Shown: in pieces, positions 1 to 11,400 of the stretch | How the letters are laid out: every line of letters starts with the position of its first letter | Numbering within the stretch: the stretch's first letter is position 1 | Assembly (NCBI GenBank): GCA_024663395.1 | Contig: JANFAH010000016.1 | Coordinates: 620,001-684,000, forward strand | Direction: 5' to 3' | DNA: 64,000 nt | Origin: Pisolithus tinctorius | Taxonomy: Eukaryota; Basidiomycota; Agaricomycetes; Boletales; Pisolithaceae | Made by a program: the position numbers and the translations under genes | The notes under the pieces: generated by a model | What the model saw: only the letters and a program-made list of their open reading frames with translations | Told to the model about the DNA's origin: nothing | Database searches by the model: none

Positions 1-20
1 CACCGAAACCCTGCCTGCAC

Positions 21-769
21 TTGATGGAGAACAACAAGAGACTGGCACCCCTCCCCCCCTGGAACCAACTGCTACTGATGGACCTGAACCTCTCCAGGGC
101 ATCTCTGAGTGGCACAAGTCACTACCCAGGGACGATTTTGCCCCCCCCCTCATCCCCTCCACATCCCAATCTTGGGACATCTGATGTGCAGTCCAGTGTG
201 GCATCCCAACAGACCCAGCCCTCCCCCAGCATTCCACCATCTTCGGGAGATCTGATGCACAATCCAGCATGCCCACCTCTGCTTCACTATCCAGCTCCAC
301 AAAGCGATCCCATATGAATGGAAGGTGACAACGAAGCAACATCTGCATTCCCTTTTGCCAATGCATCCGATATTTCCATCTCCACTCCCAACAAGCGCAT
401 GCAACTTTCATTGGCCATGGACTCTGCTAGGAGTTCTCATTCCCACTGTTCCAACAAAGCACCTGGTGTGTCAGACCCAATGGCAGCAGGTCTTCAAGGC
501 TCAATCAATTACCTGACATCATTGATCAACATGTCACTGACCTTGGCTGTCGAGCAAGCTTCCACCACATGTGCGCACACAATCCACTTACTTGATGGGG
601 AAGACAAGGACTTTCCCCGGAGTTTACAGGCATTTGTCTGATCCGCAATTGCCCAAAGCCTGGGCTTCACCAATGTATATCTGACTACTCCCAACAAGGA
701 AGATTGCTTGGAGTATGTTGAGTTCGAGTACCAGCTTAAGTTCAGGGTCAGTGGGAGTAAATAGTACTC
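21..769 (+). pseudogene. PIF/Harbinger ORF2-like (Myb/SANT partner) remnant
   Basis: Two adjacent open frames (21-317 and 318-641) and a readable continuation to a stop near 769 form a Ser/Pro/Thr-rich protein segment interrupted by stops. The rich tract is followed by a block around residues ALFGLQGSIN-like (seen here as GLQGSINYLTSLI at about 494-532) and a C-terminal stretch reading LGFTNVYLTTPNKEDCLEY. This layout resembles the second, Myb/SANT-like ORF that accompanies PIF/Harbinger transposases, whose C-terminus ends in a short conserved tail. It converges on the transposase fragment at 908-1558, the usual geometry for such elements. A TGA at 640-642 interrupts the frame. The assignment rests on layout and composition, not on a clear DNA-binding domain, which would lie off the left edge. 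Confidence 0.4.
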
Positions 770-907
770 GCATATGTAGCTTCCAACTATACTTTGTATC
801 CATTGATTGTGGCGTTGTCTTATTTTTTTTTGCTTCTTAAACATTGTGTGATGAGGAAAGTAAATGTATAGCAGTAATTGGAGATGCATGACAAAGTAAA
901 AAAACTA

Positions 908-1558
908 CTACAAAGACATATTGTCAGCACTGCTTGCTGAACCACTGTCATTGTCCAACGAAGCCATGTTGCCCTCATGAATCATATCCTGATAAGTGTC
1001 CCACATTTGTTGTGCAATCTGGTCATGCAGGGCACGAGCTGCATGCAGCGCTTGCATGTCAGTACCATCAGCATCTTCAGTGTCCAACATTGACATGTCC
1101 AATCCTCCGCCTCCACCCTCCTGAACCTCATGGTCTTCTCCCACCACAGGACCCTTGTCAGTATCATGTGTGCAGATAAAATTGTGGATTGCACACAGTG
1201 CAGCTGGAATTTGGGCTTGGATTCATATGTTGTATTCAGGGCTGAGGAGGAGGATACGAAAATGCCGCTTGATCACACTGAAAATGCACTTGATTACATT
1301 TCGAGCAGATGAATGGTGTAGGTTGAATAGTTCTTCCTTGTTTCTGGGCCTGCTCAGTTCAGCACAGTAATACTACACATAGAAATGTTGCATGCACCTA
1401 AATTTTGTATGATGCCACTCAGCAAGGTGGTAGCGGATACCATGGTAGGGAACCAAGAGTTCCAGGCAGTGGGGGAAGCCAGCATCTGCAAGGAAATACT
1501 TACCCTCAGGAATAATCAAATCTTTTGAGTGTGCATCTTGGTAAATATGTGCATCCAT
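908..1558 (-). pseudogene. PIF/Harbinger DDE transposase, C-terminal fragment
   Basis: The minus strand encodes a DDE_Tnp_4-type segment. Residues KYFLADAGFP carry the second catalytic Asp, followed by LLVPYHGIRYHLAEW, and after a frame change by EELFNLHHSSARNVIKCIF and a basic tail, then an acidic C-terminus. These are the family's hallmark blocks. At the position where the family normally has Glu (N-V-I-E-R) this copy has Lys (NVIKC), which would remove the third catalytic acid. The N-terminal half is missing: the frame runs straight into the LTR that begins at 1559. It is a dead fragment, cut by the LTR and mutated. Confidence 0.8.
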
Positions 1559-3415
1559 TGTGAGTCAAAGTGTGGAAAGGTGGTGAAAACCAACCAGAAC
1601 CAACACAAAAGACAAATGTAAAGCAAGTGGTGGTGTGCCTCCATGGAACCTGGAGTGCAGAAACCTAAGAGGGGGAAACTTCAATGGGAGGGTGCTCCTA
1701 GTGCAAGTCGACGACAAGTTATGCAGGAGTAGACAAGCAGGTGATGATTGAATGGGGGATGCTGAATGGAGTGAAGGTGTCCAGCCGAAAGGACTTCTGG
1801 AATGATGGACTTTGATACAACGTGCTCCTGGTGCAAGTTGTTGACGAGTTACACAGGAGTGGATGGATGACCAAGCAGGACTTGCTGACTAAGTGGGGAT
1901 AAAGCTTCAGATGAATGATGGAGGTAGATAGACCCCTTCATGGAGCCTCAACTACCAATGATATGAATGGAGACAGGTAGACTCTTCTGAATGAGCCTCA
2001 ACTGTCGACAACGAGTTAGGCACTGAACTGACTGACTGCTGAGTGAATGGCTTCTGATTGCTTTTTTGGTAGCTAAGTACATGGGGGTTTATATACTGTG
2101 GGGGGAGCATAGCTTGTGACAAACAAGGCACAAACACTTGGTAAGTAATGAGTAAGGACTGAGTAATCATGATGAGTAAGCGAGAAATGAAAAGTAAGCA
2201 AGCACAGAGGATTGGTAAGTATTGGCAATAAACAAGTCAAGGATAGTCAAAATATCACAAAACGAGTCAAATAGAATCAGAAACTGAGTAAGCGCACTGA
2301 TATCACATTAGGGGGTGGCGATGCAAGTTAGATCTTGGTGGAGACATCTCTAGATCCAAAGATGGCATGACAGATGGACAGTGTTTCCAGATAGGGAAGT
2401 ATTAATTCCAGAATTGAAGGGCATGAGTCAGGTGTCAAAGGGGGCTAGGGCATTGGGGGTCTGTGGAGCAATGAGAGCATACATGATCATGTCTCCCACC
2501 CTTTCATCCTCTCAGTGAAGTTAACAAAAACTTCATGGATGGGGTTCTGATGGAGGAGGAGGAGAAGGGGGGATGTCTTCTGCTGGATCTTGCAGTAAGA
2601 AGGCAAGATGCATGTCATACTTGTCATGAATGCGATCAGGGAGGCTGGAGGACAGTAGATTATACTGCAGCTGTTGCAATGCAGGAAGAACGATGGACGA
2701 GACTGGAATAAAGATGGTGCAGGGAGCAGGGAGGAACAATCCATATGCTTCATCAACCGGGGAGACTGAAACAACCACATAAGACCTTTCTAACTGAGTG
2801 ACAGACCTGAGGCAACCAAAGAATGTCCTTCTGGAAGTCATACTGACAAGGAGAACATGCTGACCAAGCTGCATGGGATGAGATGGGGCTGACAATGATG
2901 GGATGAACCAGGGGGCTTCAGGACAGAAGCTGGTGGGAATGCCTGGCAGATATATGTAGCCACTGTCTCTGGCAAATGAGACAAGCGAGACGATCAACGA
3001 AGAGGTGGCCATGATTGATGGACTTAGTGAAATGAGCATCTGATGGATGGAGTGCTGTAGAAATGCGCAGGGTGCGAGGATCCTCTCCAAATTTGGAAGG
3101 AAGAATCGTGGGACCGAGCACTTTAAGCGAGTGTGACAACCGAGTTGATATCTTTGGAAATGGTGGAGATACGACGAAAACCAGAATGCCGTACACAGGC
3201 GCTAAAAACCTTTAACGTGCGCTTAACTCGCTTCCTCTTTTCTCTTTAGCACTGATGACTCATTCTTGTGCAAAGGATGACTGTTAACGCCCAACAGTCT
3301 TTCTATGCATGAGGCCTTTAGTCTTCATCTGCATGCTTGGGCATTGTGTGCAACTCATCAACGAGTTAGGCAGAGTCAGCTGTAACCATGTCCACAACAC
3401 CTTTGGTGTGTGACA
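1559..3415 (-). mobile_element. Long LTR copy A (1857 bp), inverted relative to copy B
   Basis: Read on the minus strand, this block begins TGTCACACACC at 3415 and ends GACTCACA at 1559, the TG...CA ends of an LTR. It aligns along its whole length with 26424-28282 on the plus strand, so the two copies are inverted and 23 kb apart. A TATA motif followed by AACCCCCATG (around 2080-2095) suggests the LTR promoter. It contains a 185-codon open frame (2533-3090) also open in copy B. Flanks TCCAT and GCGCC do not match, so no target duplication is visible. This copy may have lost a partner LTR by deletion or recombination. Most copy A/copy B differences are CpG transitions. Confidence 0.78.
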
Positions 3416-3452
3416 GCGCCCCTGGACGCAGGCAGCCCGGAATATTTATATA

Positions 3453-3600
3453 CTGAGAAAACATGTCCCTTCAGTACCGATTCTACAGAAAACATGTCTA
3501 TGACTTGTCGCATCAGTCCAGATTCTACAGAAAACGTGTCTACAGAAGATTTGTTGCATTAGTCCAGATTCTACAGAAAATATGTCCCATTAGTATGGAG
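3453..3600. repeat. Short tandem repeat, about 42-46 bp unit, three copies
   Basis: The core TTCTACAGAAAAC recurs at 3481, 3523 and 3569, with flanking CAGTCCAGA before it and ATGTC/GTGTC after it. A partial unit precedes at about 3453. The array abuts the inner edge of LTR copy A after a short AT-rich stretch with a TATATA motif. Nothing coding is convincing here. Confidence 0.65.
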
Positions 3601-3710
3601 TTATACAAATTTTTGGCAGAGATTGTCTGTGAGGAAGATTATGTTGGGTGGTAGATTTTGTAGCTGGGGGAAGGGGTGAGAGGTCATTAGATGGATACAC
3701 TGAAAACGGC

Positions 3711-4637
3711 TTATGAGTTGTCATTGATGATGTGAAGGATAGGTGGGATGCATAATGAGATGGAGCCACAGACATGCCCGCCAAGTGTCCAGACAGTGTC
3801 TACGATACCCAAGCGGTAGAACGTGGTGACAGGCAGAGTGCTGTGATGGGGAATAGTTGCGAAGTCAATTGATAGCCAGCCATTGTCATTTAGAGATCTT
3901 GCTCGACTTCTGCAAACGAAGGGTGCGTGGAGGGTTTCTTCGCAGGGAATGAAATGGAACCCACACAATTTGTATTTGAAGAGGGCTAGCATGTGGCTGG
4001 GGGTGAAGGTGCGGCCGTGGAGGCTAGCAGTATTGATTAGTGCGCGGTGATGGAGGGTGAGGCTGGGGTACACACAGAACAGGGAGTTGGCTGTGAAGAA
4101 ATTCATGATGGCAGTAGAGTGGAACTGAAAGATGGGAGAGAGGGCAGAAGATGTTTTCGACACTATGACGTCGATATGTCTCTGCCCATTTCCAAAGGTG
4201 GTGACAGTGAAGATGGTGGAAGGGGAGTAGTTGTTGTGGTTGGTGCAGCCTTTGCGTACAATGTTATACTGATGTTTGCTTAGAAGGTTGTAGAGTTGTG
4301 GTTGGCTGTTATACAGGACATATATGTCCAGGTCGGAAGATGACCAATTGCACGAGTTGGCGGGTAGTAACATCCGAAGGGCAGCGGATCCTGACACGAC
4401 AGCGTCGCATGCAGAGAGCATGTCAAAGAGTTGCATCGGGCAAGGGAAGAACAGGCTGCAGATTATGTGGAGGCGGTGGTTTAGGTAGTATCTGACATGC
4501 TTGGCATTCATGGTGGATGTTGATGCGAGAGCCAGCAGGTCTTTTACATCACAATACTCGAGTACCAGTTGTAAGAGATCAGTGTTGCCGAAGAGAGGGA
4601 ACTCAGATGTCAGTTGATGGGGGGGGGGGCATTGCAT
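3711..4637 (-). CDS. F-box-like N-terminus with nucleotidyltransferase-fold domain
   Basis: An intact 308-codon frame. Residues about 15-45 (LLQLVLEYCDVKDLLALAST) look like an F-box-type helical segment. A nucleotidyltransferase-like core follows: SGSAALRMLL (the Gly-Ser loop, residues about 82-91), SDLDIYV (paired Asp, residues about 100-106), then RHIDVIVS (third acidic residue, about 152-159). This order of G-S, D-x-D and a later D on a beta-strand is the catalytic signature of the minimal NTase fold. The tail block FQFHSTAIMNFFTANSLF is conserved in related uncharacterised Agaricomycete proteins as I recall them. Function is unknown; transfer of a nucleotide to a protein, RNA or small molecule is possible, and ubiquitin-ligase adaptation is suggested only by the F-box-like start. 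It lies downstream of, and on the same strand as, the Helitron helicase, so it could be cargo. The first ATG-like codon and the exact start are uncertain because a poly-G tract sits at 4619-4629. Confidence 0.65.
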   Translation of the reverse strand: MQCPPPHQLTSEFPLFGNTDLLQLVLEYCDVKDLLALASTSTMNAKHVRYYLNHRLHIICSLFFPCPMQLFDMLSACDAVVSGSAALRMLLPANSCNWSSSDLDIYVLYNSQPQLYNLLSKHQYNIVRKGCTNHNNYSPSTIFTVTTFGNGQRHIDVIVSKTSSALSPIFQFHSTAIMNFFTANSLFCVYPSLTLHHRALINTASLHGRTFTPSHMLALFKYKLCGFHFIPCEETLHAPFVCRSRARSLNDNGWLSIDFATIPHHSTLPVTTFYRLGIVDTVWTLGGHVCGSISLCIPPILHIINDNS

Positions 4638-5042
4638 GTGTTGCTGTGAGAAGGGGCGGTTGGCAAATTTATGTTGAAAATTGTGATGAGGTCATTCATG
4701 GTATAGGGGGCAGGTGCAGGGCGCAATTTTTTAGAGTTAGTAATGGTTATTGGAAATACAACAGTTTCAGTGCAGTAGAGATTGTTCCAGGCACATTTTA
4801 TTTTAGCAGTGTTTGTATGATTTCGACAAGGGAAGATGTAGAGGGGTTGGGAAGAATCCGGAAAAAAAGGTCTAGTTCAGAAATTGTCAATTTTGAGAAG
4901 TGAATGCGAGTGAACAAGGATGGTCTGTTAATGACAAGGATGTCTATGTGGATAGGAAATGTAGGGAAGGGCCTTAGTTGTGGTCAGGGTTCTCCTCACT
5001 TGGGGAATGGTAAGGAAACTGGTTATTTAATCTGTAGTTGGA
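4638..5042. other. Gap without a recognised gene
   Basis: About 400 bp of low-complexity, G-rich plus strand (minus strand pyrimidine-rich). Open frames here have no recognisable motif. It may hold the 5' end of the NTase-fold gene to its left or the 3' end of the next minus-strand ORF. Confidence 0.3.
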
Positions 5043-5441
5043 TCAGACAAAGTTAACAGAGAATGGCAGGATGAGGAAATACATGAGAAGGGCCTCTAGT
5101 ATGTGATGGAGGTCATTCTTGGGCCAAATGTGAACAGGCAGGCCATGATGGTTAATGCGGATAAAGAGATACGATGCTTGAGAGTGTAGATGTTGATGAC
5201 GGTGACAGTCAAAAAGGATCTGGAAGTGGAAGTCGTTGACATAGATGTTGGTTTCAGAGAGTGTGTAGTTGACAGGGAAAACATCATTTTGGACCAGGAT
5301 TTCAATGTCGTCTCTGAGACGCTTAAAAGTTACGACCTGTTGTCCACTGTTTTCGTTTGTGGAGTAGAGAAATGCCAGGATAGATGCCATTTTTGCAGAA
5401 CGAACAGAGGGGCGGGCGGGCAGGGTGGTGGAGGACGTCAC
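5043..5441 (-). CDS. Hypothetical ORF, 132 codons
   Basis: A single open frame with no domain I recognise. The sequence includes FKRLRDDIEILVQNDVF and a His-rich patch (CHRHQHLHSQ). It shares strand with the NTase-fold gene and the Helitron helicase, and could be an exon of a longer cargo gene. Composition is not strongly gene-like, so it may also be chance. Confidence 0.25.
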   Translation of the reverse strand: MTSSTTLPARPSVRSAKMASILAFLYSTNENSGQQVVTFKRLRDDIEILVQNDVFPVNYTLSETNIYVNDFHFQILFDCHRHQHLHSQASYLFIRINHHGLPVHIWPKNDLHHILEALLMYFLILPFSVNFV

Positions 5442-5598
5442 AGTTTTTTTCTATTTATACTCTATGATGCGTGTGGCCAATGGATGAATGATGAAGTCAG
5501 TGCGGGAGATGATGGAGGTGCTGGTGAGCGACCCCAAAGGAAAAAACGATCAAGAGTCTGGGGGTGATTGATCAGTGCTGAGGTGAAATTATGATACC

Positions 5599-6832
5599 CT
5601 AGATTTCTAGTCCGGTGATTTCTATGCTGGTCTTGTTGGATTTTTGTGCTTCGGGCACGCAAGGCTCTTGTAGTAGATAGATCGCCTGGAGTTCAAATTG
5701 CGCCCTAGAGATAGTCCAGCACCCATTGTCATCCTTTTGATGGTACCATTCTAGATGTGTTTCCACAAGGATGAGTGCCCGTTTCTCGAGGTAGGATATG
5801 TCCAACTTTTGCATCGAACTTTTGCTTCTCAGGATCACCCGCGCGTCATAGATGCTGTTAAACAGTATGGGCTAAAATGGAAATTGGTTAAGCGTGCTTA
5901 TTAGATGAGGGAGGACATACAGCGCCACTACTTTTCAGGCTCTGCCATCAAACGGTATGGATGAGGCCAGTGTCGAACACGTTTACAGCTGAGGAAACCA
6001 TTCAGCAGGGTTAGCCCCAGCTCACAGAAGGAACAGATGTAGGACATATGTAGCGCAGGCGTGGAGAGTGCCAATATCAATTGGTTGGCGTATTGCCCAA
6101 GGTCGGAGGATAGTGGAAGGATGGTCATGGAGCATTGGTTGTCGGGCTCATCATTTTTTATGAACCAGGTGCTGCTGATGTGTCCAAGAATCCAAATATT
6201 GATTGGCTCGTTTGTTTTGGGATTGCACAGTAGTTTGCTGTGGTCATCGAAGGCGGTCGTCATCCCCCATGATGCGTTTGCTAACAGGTGCCTGAGTGCA
6301 AATGTGTTGGTGTCCACATTGGAATAAGTGGAAAGCGTCTGCAGGCATCTTGCAGTGCAGAGGTGGTTAGAATCGGATTCCATGGGAAATGCATTGATGT
6401 TTACCTCATGAGTGGTTCAGGGCAATTGGACATGCTCTCAGGATCGATAACACATGATGCTGGAGTTGGAACTACAGTGCTGACGGTGGTTGCTGCAGTT
6501 GTCAGGTTAGGATGATAACTACTAGAAGAACTTGCTTGTTGGGTGGGGGCAGCCTCGTTAATCGGCTGAACATCTCGGGGAGGGCTTTGGAGGCCAAGCT
6601 CCAGATTGGGTGAGGAAGCCCTTGCAGTGACCGAGGAATGAGTGCTTGGGAGGGTGTCGGTCAATGGAGTGGATGAAGGGGCGAGGTCACTGTGGCAGGG
6701 TTGATGCTCAGAAACGACCTCGGGCTGATTAGTGGAGACTGATGCTGTTGCATGTTGGTTCGATGTGGCAGACTGCATCCGTTTGGCAGGTGATGCGTCT
6801 TTTGTTTGAGATGCCTCTCGCTTGGGGGCCAT
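5599..6832 (-). CDS. Hypothetical spliced gene, three likely exons
   Basis: A start at 6832 opens a Ser/Thr/Pro-rich N-terminal region with a basic patch (MAPKREASQTKDASPAKR). A good donor (GAG|GTAAAC) lies near 6406 and an acceptor (TGCCTGCAG) near 6345, joining to a compact folded-looking segment (about 5928-6345) with Cys/Trp/His residues (for example WILGHISSTWF and YICSFCELGLTLL). A third open segment (5599-5838) has a helical character. I recognise no family. It lies between the NTase-fold gene and the Helitron helicase on the same strand, which is consistent with a captured or accessory gene. The exon borders are my inference from splice consensus. Confidence 0.35.
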
Positions 6833-7178
6833 TGGGGACGATGAGACGATGACAGCGTGGTGTGACGTTCAGTAGCAGCAGTGGGGGGGGTGGTAACAGA
6901 GATTGCCATCCTTTGGGGTAGGGGACATGATTTAGAGGAGTCAGAGGAAATGCCCCCCTTTTTTTTGGGATTCATCGTTTAGCAACAGTACGTGTACATT
7001 ACAAAGTCTCACGGCCATAAGAGGAAGTCTATGGATCTATGTAATCGCAGGTGTTTGTAGCGAAAAGGTCAGGGGAAAGGTTGGAGTCCACAGGAATTCT
7101 ACAATTGGAAGACACAGAAGAGGCATTTATTGGAGGCGAGGGCATGGAGGTGAGAGAGATGGTCCGAGATGTATTCTA

Positions 7179-8335
7179 CTATCTCTTACTCAGCGAACAA
7201 ACCTGGCACCTGTGAGGATGGAGGGGGGCCTGTTTCATGTTGATCCAAACTGAATTGTGGGGTGGTGTGATGATCTTCGGTAGTAGTGTTGGCACGCATG
7301 TGCCTAATCTCGGTATGTGAAGGAGGCCGAGCCATATTGGAGATCTGTAGATGAGCATGTGTGTCAGAGGTGGAAAGGCACAAACATGGGACCGAACCTG
7401 TACAGAATGTGCTGCCTGCAGGCATAGAATCTGCTTGCAAGTCAAGAAGACTCGCAAGTGGGTTCTGGAGGTGTGTGTCCAAATGACGACAAGATCGAAC
7501 TCTGTGTCGATTTCAACAAAATCTCCTCGGGACAGCAACACTTCATGAATGGGGGATATGGTCCCGTCGCTGTTGCAATCCAGAATTTCGACAGGGCCAT
7601 TCCACACCCAGGGGTAGTCTGGCAGTTTGGGGAGGTGTGCGTTTTGGGGGGTGTTGCAGACAGGTGGAGTAACACAATCACCGGGAGGATGGAGGACCTG
7701 GTTTGATTTCCATGTTAGGAACTGACAGAAGAAGTTGGCAGTTGCAAAACCTTTGTGAAAACTTTTCTCTGCATGTGAACGTGACCTCGGAATTGTATCG
7801 CTGGAAGCGGGATCTTTAAAATGCAGCTGGCAAATGTCGCTGCAAGATTCAGGCACTCAAGTTGATTTCGCCAAGCAGCGGTGTTCCCAGTGCTGCCAAT
7901 GGACAGGCTCTGGACAGCATATGCTGCTTTCGAGCAGTCACTGCCAAGCACGGTTCAGGTGGAGGTTAAATGTGGAACACCTGCGACTTACCTGTTCCAA
8001 TTACCGAACTTGCCAACACAGAACTTGTTGAGGTAACTGTATATGCGAACAGAGACAGGGTACAAAACTCCACAAGGTTCAGGAACCGGCAATGTTTTGT
8101 AAACGATTAGGTGCGAGCACTTACGGTCTGCACAGGTTGGATGCCGTGCCACAGAGGCCCACTTGACTAGATGGGCAAGAGATGTGGGGAAGCATTCCCA
8201 TTGTTGGAGTTTGTGAATGTTGGCACAATTGTTGATAAAAGGTTGCAAGTCTTCTGCCCATAAGTTGGCACCAAGGGGATGATTAGACGAGGGTAAGAAT
8301 GACATGGGGAAGGGAGAGAGTAATACGGGGAGCAC
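7179..8335 (-). CDS. Hypothetical spliced gene next to Helitron helicase
   Basis: Exon-like frame 7988-8335 ends at a strong donor (GTAAGT at 7989-7994). Downstream open frames at 7715-7951 and 7179-7856 supply one or more further exons. One block reads LLSRGDFVEIDTEFDLVV, which looks like a beta-rich folded core. Two overlapping frames remain open in 7186-7482, so the correct join is not settled. No known domain is recognised. The gene begins only about 70 bp beyond the helicase stop and on the same strand, so it may belong to the same transposon. Confidence 0.35.
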
Positions 8336-8407
8336 ACACCGACATATTCAATTTATAAATGCTTAGTTAGAAATAGGAGAAATAAGTGATGGGGGGCTGT
8401 GTGAAAG

Positions 8408-11400
8408 CTACGATGAAGTAGATTCCGACGTCACTGTGGCGAGGGGATGGCATTCAGTGTAGATCATGGCCATTGATGCATCAAGGCTTGTCAGCTGCTC
8501 CAGTTCGATGCGAAGGTCATGCTGTAGCCAGCCCAGAGCGCGCTGCAGTGAAAAGGGCCATAGAATTGCAAGGTTTGTGAGAGATCGTGCACACGACAAC
8601 ATGATGTAGGCATGTTGCACCTCTCTAGCACTTGCTAAGTCGACAATCACTTTATCAAGCATGGTACCTTGAGCTTTGTAGTCCGTGAATGCCCACCCAG
8701 GCACAACAGGCACCTGACAGTGTGTGATCCAGAACCGACCTGCATGTTCAGAGAAATAAGATAATGCACACGGTTGAGGAAAAACAGCGATGATGTGTGC
8801 ATCTTCGCCAGGCAATTCTAAGGTGGAGGCCGGGACAGTGACATACATGCAACACATGACACGTTTGCTATCAACAATAGAGCAAATGATGTCATGGACC
8901 ATGCCCTGGGCTCCGTTGACAACTTTTCCTGCGACAGACAGATTTTCAGTGATCAGAACTGGCATTCCAGGAAAAAGGGGGAGATGACCAAGGTAATCCT
9001 TGGATTCCTTCGGCCATACCAATGCCAAATGATCATCCTCTTCTCCAGTGAGACGTTCCCCATTGCAGAAGTCTTCTGCAAAGTAATATTGAAATGGCAG
9101 GCCAGATTCATGTGCGAATGATTTTGCCTTTTCTTCATTCCAGCGATCGCACAAACAACGTTCGCCGAAGACAATTGGAGCCTCAGAGAAGTGCCGGAAA
9201 TCTTCAACACTGTTCTTATGTAATTCTTTAAGTAGCCTCTGTTGTAAATGGTCCCAGTCGGAAGTGGGTGAGCTGGGGGCCATTGTTCCTGCACCTAATC
9301 TAATCCGACCAAGCATCTCGATGAAAGAAGGGTCAGCCCTGGCACGTTCATTTTGGATGAGTTGGACTATGTGGGTTAACGATCTCCACAGGAAGGCTGC
9401 GAACAATCAATGCTGACCTTTGACAGTTTCAAATGTACACCTCGACAAATTGTTGACAATAGCATGTGAGTATAGGGCCATACCATTCACTGGGCGAAGT
9501 TGGGCCATATCCCTGGCAAAGATTACATTGATGCCACCGAATGGTTTATCCCTTTTGCCTGGTTCACCAGCTTTTGCGAGACTAATACGATTTGCGATGT
9601 CCGAAAGCAGCTCGGCAGAAACCATGGAAACCTCATCCAGAACCAAATATGATATGTCCCGCCATATCTCCTGCAATTCATCCATATTGACATTACACTC
9701 ATTAATACTGTGCTGATCCCATCTCTTGCCCTTCCCCAGAGAACGAGTATTCATCAAGGTGAGCACGTGTATTGTGAAACCGTCAATAAGACAGGTGGCA
9801 CTACCAGTTGGAGCACTCAAGATAATTTCACAGGAATGACCGCGCTGTGCAAATGCGTCTACAATTGCCTTGATGAGGTGGCTCTTCCCAGAGCCGCTGA
9901 TGCCTGTAATGAACATCAACATTTGTTCCAGGTCACCTTGTAACTTGTGCTCAATAATTATCGTAAAGGCACGTTTCTGTTCTTCATTGCCATCCAGAGA
10001 CCACTTTGATATCATCTGAGTCAGAAAGTTCTCTTCCTCAACCTTGTCTGCAGCAGCTTTCCTCATAGATCGCTCATCCTGCACAGTGTCGACTGTGATG
10101 GTTCTGGCTTCCCCCTCACCGGAGGTCCAAGGTCGTTTCCGGGAAACAGACATTGATCCTTCCTCATCACTGACATCGTCACCGAGGGAAGGTCTCTCTG
10201 GACACTTCCATTTTTGCTGGGCATTCATGTATGTGTTATGAAGTGCAATTTGATCTTCCAAGTCAACGCTAACTTCCATGACATGGCCCTCGGCTGCACA
10301 GGAGGAAGGGCCTTGCGTCTCCCCCTGATGCAAAGAGCGGGACATTGTGATAATGTCCAACTTGTCCTGCGGAAGTGCGGCCTTTCCATATTCGTTGGAT
10401 TCCTCCGCAATCGAGGGTGGCAAACCAAACAAAACCGCTTGATCCAGGTCGGAATCGAGGATGAGGGCCTCCCTCAAGAGCTCAACACCCATCTCACCTG
10501 TATTCTGCTCACAGAAACCTGTATTGGCTGTAGGGTGGCGTTTTTTACTGGCATAGTTATCCCGCTCAACATCCCTGGCGTCCAAGCACTCCAGCTCAAT
10601 AAGGAAGTTAGATATCATGTGAGACATTGATTCACAAAATGGGTGGGCGTCAAAGGCCTCCATCCAACAGGAATAACCATCCAGCAGGTCCAAAAGCTTA
10701 CGCCATGGTCAGAAGAGAAGTAACATCGCTCGACAGAACTCTTCCATGTGCAAGTCGGATTTTCGTGGCAAAGGGATCAAGTCACCCAGGAGCACGGGCA
10801 CAACGAAAGTGTTTCGCTGGCAGAGTTCGTGGGTCGTGAACTGAGGATGTGCGCAATCTGCAAAAGGTGCCCAGAATCTGCGAGAATATGCAGGTTGTTC
10901 TCCAGCGAGGAGTGTAGTATCATCTCCCGCTACCATGCGTTTTTCCTGTGCAGTCTCTGCCTTGCTCGACAAACACCTAACCTTCTTCGTCCAACATCAT
11001 TGACTGCAAGTGTTCCGGATTGGGATGACCCTCAATCCACAACAACATATGACAATGGAGCGTCCCTCTTCCTTGGGCCTCCACAGTTCCGTAGTATCCA
11101 GAACACTTACCAAACAACCTGCAACCTTTGTTGTATTTGACAACAATGTCTAGGAACCCCCTCACGAGTACATCGAAGGCCTTTGCAGCCACAGCAGGAT
11201 GAGAAGCGACGAATGTAGCACACTCGTATGCGCCCAGTTGGTGCCACCAACTCGTGTCTAAACCCCCGAAGTGAGCAACAAGAACATTGGTTAAATCGTG
11301 GGGATTCAATGTCAGAAAAAAGGCAGGGGTGCCTAGCTGACGAGTTAGTGAGTGAATCTCGTTGCGACGGAAAAGCTTATATCCATCGCTGCCAGGCATC

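Noticed and set aside
2533..3090. The 185-codon ORF in LTR copy A (and its twin at 26749-27306) as a host gene.
   Set aside because: It lies inside a repeated LTR, has no recognised domain, and the differences between copies follow CpG context rather than codon position. It may be a chance ORF of the LTR.
8790..9716. Plus-strand ORFs over the Helitron helicase.
   Set aside because: They are shadows of the conserved minus-strand helicase motifs.
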